A stretch of 64,000 nucleotides of DNA from the NCBI GenBank assembly GCA_036245805.1, contig BTRK01000003.1, forward strand, positions 45,436,044 through 45,500,043. Reading direction: 5' to 3'. The notes below the pieces were generated by a model that saw only the letters and a program-made list of their open reading frames with translations, did not search any database and was not told where the DNA came from. This DNA is from Pristionchus mayeri. Its lineage: Eukaryota > Nematoda > Chromadorea > Rhabditida > Neodiplogasteridae. The position numbers were made by a program, and so were the translations under genes. How positions within the stretch are numbered: the stretch's first letter is position 1; each line of letters starts with the position of its first letter. Positions 55,398 to 64,000 of the stretch are shown piece by piece.

Positions 55398-55688
55398 TTA
55401 CTCTCTCCCCCCGAATACCTGGTATTTGTACCTGGTATCTCCTCCCGCGAATACCTGGTATTTGTTGGTAGCAGTGTAAACTAGGGGTATCCCAATCCCG
55501 TTTTTATCGATATATATATTACCCCAATCTGTGAATAATGTATTTAATGCCATAGTAATGCAAGTTTCGTAACCAAGATAATTATAAGAATATATTGTTC
55601 CGAGTGAATTCAGTGTTCCGCCAATGTAAGTCACGGCACTTAGTCCACTACATTTCCTCGGCATTATTTTCCTGTGTTTTTTTATCAT
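55398..55688 (-). CDS. 96-codon ORF, hypothetical
   Basis: Minus frame with MIKKHRKIMPRKCSGLSAV, a Gly/Tyr/Leu-rich middle (YIGGTLNSLGTIYSYNYLGY) and a tail that includes a repeated YQVF motif encoded by an ATACCTGGTATTTG repeat at 55418-55460. It runs off without a clear stop context on its tail side. It may be an exon or chance ORF. Confidence 0.25.
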   Translation of the reverse strand: MIKKHRKIMPRKCSGLSAVTYIGGTLNSLGTIYSYNYLGYETCITMALNTLFTDWGNIYIDKNGIGIPLVYTATNKYQVFAGGDTRYKYQVFGGRE

Positions 55689-56984
55689 AATTGATTTAAA
55701 TAAATTTTTTTAAAATATAATTGCAATCATATCAGTTACATTGCAGTTTCTTGAGTGACTGAATATCTGTGAGAATGTGATATCCACAATTCGTCGTGGG
55801 CTAATATTGGAGAATAATGAACTAATTTCTCCAAATTCGATGCATCTAGGTAGAAATCATTTGTCTCCATTGCGTTCACTCTCTCATATGACAGGCAGAG
55901 ATAGCACGCATGGAAAGGTGAGGTTCAGACGATTGATTCCATTCAGGTTATGCCGCGAGATGGGGAGCAGAGCTATAAACCGAGGGGGTTGAGAACAAGA
56001 AAGGTGAGACGAGTCAGAAGCTGCAGTTTCCGCAATAATACTACGTTATATCCGGAACAAAATACAGAGTAATTAGTAAACTACAATATCATCGTGAAAT
56101 GCAATCACATAATACAATATTTCAAATTTTTGTCTCGATGATTGGAGTTTCTCGGCGAGGTTATGAGTCAGCCCCTTCACGTGAGTGCAGTATTGCTTAT
56201 ATTTTATATATTAAAATATATTTTGGTCTACATGCCATAGAGAATTGCAGTAGCGTCGTCAGAATAATATATGCAGTGTGTGGAAGCAAAATGAAGTAAT
56301 TATAAATAATAATAAATTATCTACGTCCAAGATTTGCAGAATTGGGGGGGGGTGCTCTCAAGCCATTGAGGATGGTGATATAGGGTGGTTCTGCACGACG
56401 TTTTTTGTAGATCTACCACATCTCGGCCAATGATTACCCGATGATCCGGCCTGCTTCTATTATTCTCTGGTAGACATCACTACTACGGTGTGCCAGCACC
56501 TATCAGCTATCGAAATCTACGGTTTGGTGTGTGCATATCTGTCTATAAAAGGAACTCGAGCACCCTGTTTGGGTGAGGAAAATTGTTTTAATTTTACCCG
56601 CAATTATTTTTGCTCACATTAGATAGTATCAATTTCACTATGTTATGTGCTGCGACCTGTATTAACCTGGGGATGCTTTCTTGTTCCAACACCTGTATAT
56701 ATTTTTTGCATTAATTCGCTCTCATCGGAACTGTAATTTTAAACGCAGGCGCATGTCATACAATATTGAAATCCATTTGCAATCAAACCTTGCGCATCGA
56801 TGTTTCTCGAGTGTCTGATGAGTAGTGAGAATATGGAAACTACAATGATACCTGGCCAAATGCTTGAATAAATAATCACCTAAGCACTCCCTGCTTGCTG
56901 CCTCTAGGCAGAAGACATCCATCTCTCCATTGCGTACACTCTCATCTGACAGAAAGAGCGAGAGAATGCATGGAAAAGAAATTC
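55689..56984. other. dispersed repeat copies and unassigned DNA
   Basis: 55870-56005 (CACTCTCTCATATGACAGGC, then TTCAGACGATTGATTCCATT) is an uninterrupted copy of a repeat whose second copy at 56930-57585 is split by the hairpin MITE. 56785-56815 is a copy of the ACCTTGCGCATCG repeat. Confidence 0.5.
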
Positions 56985-57498
56985 CGACGGGGGGCGGACA
57001 TTTCGGCAACGGACATTTCGGCAACGGAACGCCCTTCGCTGGAGATTCGACGTAGCTCCTTGGGAGTTGTGTCATTGTAACCAGTATGTGCTACCCTACA
57101 TTTGAATATATATTTCTTGACCAGGCGATCATGAGTTTCACTCGTCATGAACGACCCGGGGCTCATGATCCAAAATTGAGAATTTGAGTGAAAAATCATG
57201 GTAAGATAAACACCAAATATCGTAATCAATTCATATTCCAGTACTCCAGTACCTACTGTCGATTGGTTACGATATTTGGTGCTTATCTAACATTGATGTT
57301 CCTCTATAATTCTCAATTTTGAACCATGAACGTTGATGACGAGTGAAACTCATTACCGCCTTGTCACAAGAAATATATATTCAAATGTAGGGTAGCACAT
57401 ACTAGTTACAATGACACAGCTCCCAAGGAGCTACGTCGAATCTCCAGCGAAGGGCGCTCCGTTGCCGAAATGTCCGTTGCCGAAATGCCCGCCCCCCG
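56985..57498. mobile_element. 514-bp hairpin MITE in a dispersed repeat
   Basis: Ends read CGGGGGGCGG followed by CATTTCGGCAACGG (a 15-bp motif twice in tandem) and the complement at the right. The two halves pair along almost their whole length (56988-57235 with 57250-57498). ATTC at 56981-56984 and 57499-57502 is a probable 4-bp target duplication. The uninterrupted relative at 55870-56005 confirms the insertion site. Confidence 0.85.
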
Positions 57499-57502
57499 AT
57501 TC

Positions 57503-58290
57503 AGACGATTGATTCTATACAGGTGCTACGAGATGGGAATCAGAGCTGCAAACTGAGGAAAGCTCGAGAACAAGAATTGTGAGCCTGGTGAGCATATGAT
57601 AACGCATAGATTTCCTTGAAAGGTTAGAGAGGCTTAATCCATGTCATGTTTATCAAACATGAATGGCACTTCTTGTGAATCGTTGTTTCATTGATAAAAG
57701 CAAGCAAGTAGGGAAGGTGATATATGCGTAGTTTACGGTGGAAAAAAACTATGCTCTCCATCCTTGCGTTCGTCACTTGTTCCTAATTAAAAATATCAAT
57801 AACTTCCAAAACATAAAACAATATTTCATTCAACCCTGTGCACTCAAATAAAGACGCACGAGCAGTTTGAGGAGGTGAGAGCGTTTCTGTGCACTTCTCA
57901 GTATTCTTGTTCTGGCCACTTTAATGTTTCACGAAGTGCAGAAGTTCGCTGACATGCAGATGAACCAATGAATGTCTCTGCCAATTTATGTCACCTGTTT
58001 TCTCGCATACCCAGCAATGCGACAGAGATTACATGTCACATCTCAAAACCTGTTTTTTGTGTGAAGTCATCCCCTCTCTACAGAGGTGCCAACCGCTAGC
58101 GCTTCCATCTCTTCGAGGAAGCGACCAAGCTGATTGGAGTTTTTATACTTGCTTATTTAGCTAGAACTTTCTTCGGTCACATTAAGATTCACTTCGCTGA
58201 GAAAAAAAAAATTATTATTTTTGGCAAGAACTGAGTATATCATGCACGAAAGTGTTCAGTTGAATAATTCTGATCTCGCAGATATGGGCC
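57503..58290. other. repeat remnants and unassigned DNA
   Basis: 57503-57590 is the right half of the repeat split by the MITE. 57855-57965 is copy 3 of the GATGTTTCAC repeat. No gene. Confidence 0.4.
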
Positions 58291-58485
58291 TCTAGGTCAA
58301 CAACTCCTTCGACGTTTCCATCGCGCTCTGTGGTTATGGTGTCTCATAATATTACAATTATTGTAGAATACCTGCAGGGCGACGACAACGACGTGCACTC
58401 GTCTCTCTCCGACTTCAACATCTTCCTCTTTATGTCCGTCCCTCTTCCCTCTTCATCGGCGTCTTCTTCATCATCAGGTTTTACG
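58291..58485 (-). other. exon-like dispersed segment
   Basis: On the minus strand, 58480 to 58378 reads DDEEDADEEGRGTDIKRK and continues to a GTATTC site. Related DNA occurs at about 59045-59130 and in the IR-A spacer near 4040-4120. The plus strand is also open (58330-58593). It is a possible exon family or repeated low-complexity GAA/GAC-rich DNA. Confidence 0.3.
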
Positions 58486-59464
58486 TACGGTATAGATTTA
58501 TCGATTTATGGTAAATTCTTGATCAAGAAGAAAATTTCTGTAACGAAATGGATTGATTGGTTTGATTGGAATCGTTTTTCAAATATTCATTGAAACTTTA
58601 TTGGACAGTGAATTTCATGTTTCAACTGTTTCTCGTACCCTGGTGGTTTCCGATTTTTCAGTTTAGTCCTTCTTAGTTCTGCATAACTAAACTGATGTTC
58701 TTGACAAGTACTTAATGTACCGTACATTAACTGTTGCAATTCGCCAATATTGAGAGCAGGCTGATTGGAGTTGATAGCCGTACTTATGTAGTGAGCATTT
58801 TCTTTTTTTTAAAGTTGGTTGTTGTTTCTCGGATAAGTATAAACATAATTAGTTGGGGCGAAAACCACTCGTTGGGATTATCCACTGCAATGCTCAATTG
58901 AACGTTTATTTACAGCGTTGGAAATATGAAATACGTTGGAAATATGGTACTTCCGCAACTCCGCCGACGTTTTCAATACGTCCTGTGGCTGCACGGTAGA
59001 AAGGTATGATAGCCAACAATATTTAGATTATTGTAGATTGTTTGTAGGGACAGCAGTGCAGTCGTCTCTCTTCGTCTTCTATTTTTTCCCTTGCTCATCC
59101 GAATCTACCCCCCTCTTCATCGACGTCTCCTTCATCATCATGTCAATAAAAGATATTTAAACGCAACTGATGTTGCTAGAAGAGTTTAGGATCTTCGAAA
59201 ACTGAGAAAATCATAAACTTTAAAAAAATCCTAAGTTTTCGATTTTAATGCTGCCCGGGTAGTCAGTTCAGGGGGGATATATTTGGTGATGTCCCCACGA
59301 ACATTTCAAAATAGTTATAGCTTTGTGTTGCTAGAACCCATTTTTTATCATCCGTTAAAGATCGAACCAATCACTCGCCGCTCGAATTGATTCATTACAT
59401 GAACAGTGTGAAACAGCAATCCCTCGCATGGAATGGAGCGAAGAGTCATTTGTGGACTGCAAGA
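58486..59464. other. unassigned, second exon-like copy
   Basis: 59045-59130 is the diverged copy of the 58365-58480 segment, with in-frame stops on the minus strand. No gene. Confidence 0.3.
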
Positions 59465-59472
59465 CCCTGACC

Positions 59473-59683
59473 GGTACTACCCCGATTTGTAAAATTTATT
59501 TTGAAAATTTCATTTCGTAAATGAATTTTTCGTAAAAACAAAAATTGGAAAAAATAATTTAGAAATTCATTTTTTTTGGAAAAACATGAAATGGAAAAAA
59601 TAAATTGGAAATCCATTATTGGAAAGTCACGTTTTGGAATTTTTTGCATTTACGAAATAAAATTTACAATTCGGGGTAGCACC
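59473..59683. mobile_element. 211-bp foldback element IR-M
   Basis: GGTACTACCCCGATTTGTAA and its near complement form the ends, with CATTTCGTAAATG text inside. CCCTGACC occurs on both sides (59465-59472 and 59698-59705). The flanks together resemble 63865-63905, indicating insertion into another dispersed repeat. Confidence 0.7.
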
Positions 59684-59705
59684 CCCTGAGTCAGGGGCCC
59701 TGACC

Positions 59706-60258
59706 CATTTTCCTGATCTCGAACTACCAAGATCTTGAGACTTCTGTAACAAGAAAACGACTAGCACTTAGCGTTTCACCTCCCATTTATTGTAATATTC
59801 GTTTTGTAATTTTATTTGGACTCATAGGTTTCCTAAGATTGCTGCGCATTTGAATCCATATATTTTATCCAGAATCTGATACACGAATTTTGCAGGTAAT
59901 CCTCCGATTTGAGAAGAGGAATCGGTGCGTGGGCGAGAAATCCGGATGGAACTCCATACGCACGAGAATGCTGCCATATGTCATTTGTTGGTTGAGAAAC
60001 TCCTCTCTTGTCCCGGGCCTAGCACATGGGGCCTAGCATCGAGAAAAAAATAGAATAGAATTGCGAAATGGAAGTGGCTCATTCGCGTTTCTCGCACAGA
60101 TCATTAACTATGCTCATAGTTGCCCACCACTGGCGGTGACTTGTTGGGCAGTGCTTATTCATGCCATTTTGTTGGGCAGTGCTCAACGACGTATAGGGGT
60201 TATGGTCCAAAATAGTGGTGGGGGTTGATGTTCGATCAAATCAATCAATCGAATGGTG
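59706..60258. other. unassigned
   Basis: TTGTTGGGCAGTGCT occurs twice near 60140-60185, a short direct repeat. No gene. Confidence 0.3.
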
Positions 60259-60355
60259 AAAAATTGCATGCTTCCCGCAAAATCGATCCGCGGAATCCGC
60301 GGGCCGCCGCGGGCCGCCGCGGCCGCATATGGGCAAGGCGATTAGCATGTACTGT
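60259..60355 (-). repeat. GC-rich dispersed repeat, inverse of 27551-27648
   Basis: GCATGCTTCCCGCAAAATCG through GGCAAGGCGATTAGCATGTA, in reverse complement to the copy in the IR-D spacer. Confidence 0.8.
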
Positions 60356-60409
60356 AATGCTAGAGTATATTAGGGACGATAAACCTTTTGACTTCGAGCG
60401 CTTTTCTCA

Positions 60410-60829
60410 GAACCGGCTTTAATTCATTTTCCGGTTCCAGGTCCGGCTCTGCCATAGATCAGCTCCCCGATGAATTAGAATGCCGGATTTGGGCTCAAAA
60501 TGTGCGGAAAATTATTTCAAGCAACTTTTATGTTGACGTTAAATTGCTTTGACGGTAACTTCATGTTGAAAATAATCAAAAAGTGATTTATGAGAAAATA
60601 AATTCAAGCGGCTCGGGACCTTTCCACGTCATCAGAGATCATTTTTAGAATCTACGTACATTATTCTTTCAAGAAAATAATTGAGCCGATCCATGTAGGG
60701 GTGGGAATTGGCCTTATTGCAGCAAGAATGATCGCCAATTTGAATTTTTCAAATTTTCAAAATGTTCATTCTTTATGATACACGCTCAATTATTCACTCT
60801 TTTGCTGTTTTGATACATTTACTCATAGA
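60410..60829. repeat. dispersed repeat partner of 19861-19978
   Basis: 60415-60540 matches the 19.9-kb segment in inverse orientation (CCGGATTTGGGCTCAAAATG). The remainder to 60829 is unassigned. Confidence 0.45.
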
Positions 60830-61069
60830 ATGGATCAAATACCGTCGAAAAAACCCGAACAAATCAGTATTTATAAACCTCGAAAATTCACCTCGAAATT
60901 GCTCAAATTTGCACGTTGTAAAATCAACATTTCTAGCCCACTCAGTGCGCTAACTATTTCCGTAGAACAACTTGACATGAGTAACGTCAGTTGGAACAGC
61001 TCTTCTCCAAAAGGTCGATACTCTGATTATAATTATTTTTTCGAGAAGAGTAATTTTCCTAATTATTGA
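60830..61069 (+). CDS. 79-codon ORF, hypothetical
   Basis: ATG-led: MDQIPSKKPEQISIYKPRKF at the start and SDYNYFFEKSNFPNY then TGA at the end. It is basic at the N-terminus and Ser/Asn-rich later, with no transmembrane segment. Codon use looks normal. There are no relatives or splice partners nearby, so it may be a small gene or chance ORF. Confidence 0.3.
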   Translation: MDQIPSKKPEQISIYKPRKFTSKLLKFARCKINISSPLSALTISVEQLDMSNVSWNSSSPKGRYSDYNYFFEKSNFPNY

Positions 61070-61519
61070 TAACAACATGTCACGAATGACTCACCATTAA
61101 AATGTGTTCTATTATTTGTTAAATCAGAATTATTTACTTCATATTTCCTATTTTCTCATACAGTCAATAGCCAATAATTTTGTTTCATAGAAATATACCG
61201 AACACGTCGTCAGCTATACAATTACTATAAGCAAACTCAACTCCATATTTAGAATTTGTTGAAGTCAATACCGGCAAATTGAGTTTCACCGGTAAATTGG
61301 TCAGAAGTTATTGCGGTTTCTTGTTTTGGCAATCGACAGTTAGAATTAATTAATTTTTTAAACCTATTGTTCGCCCAGCCACTGATACATCAACTCCCGA
61401 TGACTCTATTTGGCTTCTCTGAAACGAGAGAACGCGGGTCGTGTTTGCAGATCGTTGATTGTGCGTCCAGACATATTTCAGTTTTCACAGAGAATTTGAT
61501 ATTTTTTATTCAATTGCAG
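61070..61519. other. unassigned, A+T-rich
   Basis: No feature other than the polypyrimidine tract and acceptor ending at 61519. Confidence 0.3.
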
Positions 61520-61577
61520 TCATTCGATTCCTCAGTCACTGCTCCAGGGCGGGGAAGGCGGCTTCAGCAGTCAGGAG
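61520..61577 (+). CDS. candidate 58-nt exon
   Basis: The acceptor TCAATTGCAG and donor GTAGCA bound a frame with one leading base reading HSIPQSLLQGGEGGFSSQE, ending in phase 0. Other frames are also open over this short length. Confidence 0.2.
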
Positions 61578-62740
61578 GTAGCAACCATTTCAAAACGCCC
61601 TTTATCTAGCCCTTCCGACAGCCCATCGTAGGTATTTTCACATGAAGTATTCAATATTTTATTATACGATCATCAACTGTGATCCCACCGCCATACCGTT
61701 AAACCGGAGACTTAAATGCTGGTTCCGGAACGCAAATCTGACTAGATTTGAAATTGGTTACAATTAAATCGTGGTTGCTGATCTCTCGGCAATTTTTTTT
61801 TACTTTGGATCCTTGGGTCCAGTTCCTTGGGTCAAATATTTTTTTATAAAAAAATCATACTTTTTGGCACATCTTTATTTAAAAAATCATACTTTTTGGT
61901 ATAATCGATCGGACACGGTACCAGGACTTTTTAAAAATAAAGTTAGTTTGCTTCAGATCCCATTCCTATCCTCGTAGAAAAAAATACAAGATACATCTAT
62001 TCCGATCGGGAATAATGCGAGGAACATGAAAATATACGTCTCATTGCATGAAACTTACGTAAATGAAAATTTGTAGGCATAAAACTTCGTGGTTTGTGGC
62101 CAAAACAACTCGGCAATTAGATGGTCATAGATACGGCTTCCAAATGTCGATTTTCGAACTCTACGTGAAAACTATGCCAATGGGCAAATTTCCAGCATCG
62201 GTTATTTTTTGTTGTACGGATGTATCTCGGTTCTCTCAGATTTCCTCTGTTATTTACACACTTTACATTATACTGATGAAGCAACTCAAATTATATTGAA
62301 ATCGATACTGGAATTAAGATAGCTTTCCTTACAGTTCCGAGGAGAGCAAAGCAATTTAAATATAATAACAGTGAGTGATAACGAAAGTAACCCCCGCTGC
62401 GAAAGAGATAGGTAGTGTATTGAATGGGAATAGTGGACACTAACATTTCAAGAGTTGAAAAACTGAAATGATCACAATGCGTAATCGGCATAGTTTCGAA
62501 AACAATAATCAAATTACTTTTGTTCTTATTGTACATCTGGAGTCTGGAGCCAACGACGACTCTGGGAGCAAAATGAATGTGCCCACCGTTTTCAGCACCT
62601 TGAATTACCCCAAAACATATTGTTACAGAAAATCGAGGTTTTTTTGCTGTCCCGGAAACTGTCGGATCTGCTCGATTCTTAGGCGAAGGGCCTTATATAA
62701 TTTAAAATAAATAGGAATGCTGAACAGAAATTTCTATTTC
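61578..62740. other. unassigned with shared TTCCTTGGGTC motif
   Basis: AGTTCCTTGGGTCAAATATT at about 61819 matches text near the centre of IR-L (63242 and 63268). AAAAAATCATACTTTTTGG occurs twice at 61850-61895. Short ORFs are unsupported. Confidence 0.35.
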
Positions 62741-62837
62741 AGCACACCTTACGCATCGTTGTTTCGTCGTTGCATCAAGTGTAATCACAATGGGTTGATC
62801 CAATCTTGCCACGATTTGTATTGCAAACATAGCTGTC
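62741..62837 (+). repeat. ACCTTRCGCATCG dispersed repeat, copy 5
   Basis: Aligns with 49431-49520 (GCACACCTTACGCATCGTTG, then AATCTTGCCACGA). Confidence 0.5.
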
Positions 62838-63837
62838 CAGCACTGGCGGCGACCCTCAGGGGGGTGCGCAAGCATGAACCCCGGGTCATGGATTTTCGAG
62901 GGGGACCTGCGCAAGCATGAACCCCGGGTCATGGTCAAAAATCGATTGGTAGTTCATGACTAGGCACCGTACCAAATCGATAGTACAGTACTTCCTGATA
63001 CCGTACATAGCTACCGTAACCCAGATTACCGCAAACTGATTTTTTTCAAAAAATGAAAATACCGTACCCAGATTAAAAAGTCAAAGTACCGTATCTAATC
63101 GATAGTACAGTACCACCAAATACCGTATCCCACTACCGTAACCCCGACTATCACGAACTAACTTTAATTTAAAGATGTATTGATAACGTGCACAATCGGT
63201 CTGGTGTCGTGAACGATTGATTGTACAGTACCCAAGTAACTACCGTAACCCAGTTCCTTGGGTCAGATCTATTTCCTTGGGTCAAACATTTTTCTAAAAA
63301 TCTTAAATAGATCAATAATTGGTTCTACTCTAATTATAGTTACGGTAGGGTACTTAAAAATAATTGTATTATCGATTTAGGATTTTTAGAAAAATGTTTG
63401 ACCCAAGGAACTAGATCTGACCCAAGGAACTGGGTTACGGTAGTCAGTTGGGTACTGTATAATCGATCGTTCACGACACCAGACCGATTGTGCACGTTAT
63501 CAATACATCTTAAAATTAAAGTTAGTTCGTGATAGTCTTGGTTACGGTAGCGGGATACGGTATTTTATGGTACTGCACTATCGATTGGATACGGTACTTT
63601 GACTTTTTAATTAGGGTACGGTATTTTCATTTTTTGAAAAAAATCAGTTTGCGGTAATCGGGGTTACGGTAGCTATATACGTTATCAGGAAGCACTGTAC
63701 CATCGATTGGTACAGTACTTAGTCTTGACCTACCCATGACCTACCATCGATTTTTTCTATGACCCGGGATTCATGCTTGCTCCAGGGGGGGGGGGGGTGC
63801 GCAAGCATGAATAGGGGTTCGTGGGGGTCGCCGGCGG
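62838..63837. mobile_element. 1-kb foldback element IR-L rich in TACCGTA
   Basis: Arms 62838-63320 and 63362-63837 around a 41-bp loop. Each arm includes two diverged tandem units of about 115 bp (CGATAGTACAGTAC, then TACCGTA and CTACCGTAACCC), TTCCTTGGGTCA blocks near the centre and GCGCAAGCATGAACCCCGG at the outside. That outer unit is itself duplicated at 62864 and 62909. A run of 14 G is at about 63785. Confidence 0.85.
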
Positions 63838-64000
63838 CGTGGACACCTCTCGCATAGCCTTGATTCATTTGTGGACTACCTGAGTAGAGTGCATTATCTT
63901 GATCTCGAACATCTACGATTTTGGGATGATTGTGCAGCGAGAAGATCCCTTCTCTGAACGCTGTGTCTTGTCACTTTCTTGCATCACGAGTTTTTCAAAG
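63838..64000. repeat. dispersed repeat, uninterrupted relative of IR-M flanks
   Basis: CATTTGTGGACTACCTGAG, then CTTGATCTCGAAC, correspond to both sides of IR-M (59450 and 59715). The window ends within this stretch. Confidence 0.45.

Noticed and set aside
1..64000. CRISPR arrays, bacterial operons, viral genomes
   Set aside because: No regularly spaced short repeats with unique spacers, no polycistronic gene runs, and coding content is retrotransposon or intron-containing host type.

Overview
The window is eukaryotic, repeat-rich DNA. It most likely comes from a rhabditid-type nematode with a Caenorhabditis- or Pristionchus-like organisation. Reasons: about 60% A+T, short candidate exons bounded by TTTCAG/TTTCCAG acceptors and GTGAG/GTAAG donors, RTE-, CR1- and BEL/Pao-class retroelements, mariner-type ends, and many foldback elements carrying TACCGTA-type motifs. 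No conserved host gene is complete enough to name a species. There is no rRNA, operon, CRISPR array or bacterial-style gene.

Layout. 1-12 kb holds scattered exon-like pieces: a plus-strand pair at 1110-1808, a plus exon at 8604 with a decayed relative at 9198, and a minus-strand multi-exon gene at 10102-11119. It also holds a 0.95-kb-arm inverted repeat (3028-5297), a 0.44-kb direct duplication (7368/8138) and a tRNA-like Pol III unit at 6495-6568. 12.3-18.3 kb is a decayed BEL/Pao Gag-protease gene with two stop codons, split by a 2.28-kb 5'-truncated CR1-like element (13453-15731). 18.4-19.4 kb carries a Tc1/mariner-like end and a 314-bp-arm palindrome. 19.97-23.97 kb holds two near-identical RTE copies head to head. 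24.28-30.95 kb is one inverted duplication with 2.88-kb arms.

30.7-37.7 kb holds three members of a palindromic element family with a GC-rich core. Two of them carry nested insertions with duplicated flanks (31538-31827 and 36859-37490). 37.8-38.7 kb is a second CR1-like remnant. 42.38-47.64 kb is a hierarchical palindrome with 2.6-kb arms, each itself built of smaller hairpins, and with four copies of one exon-like segment. 48.5-64 kb has further palindromes (48.6, 49.7, 50.9, 57.0, 59.5 and 62.8 kb), a mariner-ended 1.26-kb element (53321-54580) and a few small ORFs of unknown status.

How it fits together: most coding capacity here is retrotransposon-derived. EN and RT domains supply copying in RTE and CR1. 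The BEL unit supplies Gag and a damaged protease but no visible RT or integrase. DNA-transposon derivatives here show ends but no transposase. Host exons look like islands in long repeat-filled introns. All boundaries and similarities were judged by eye.
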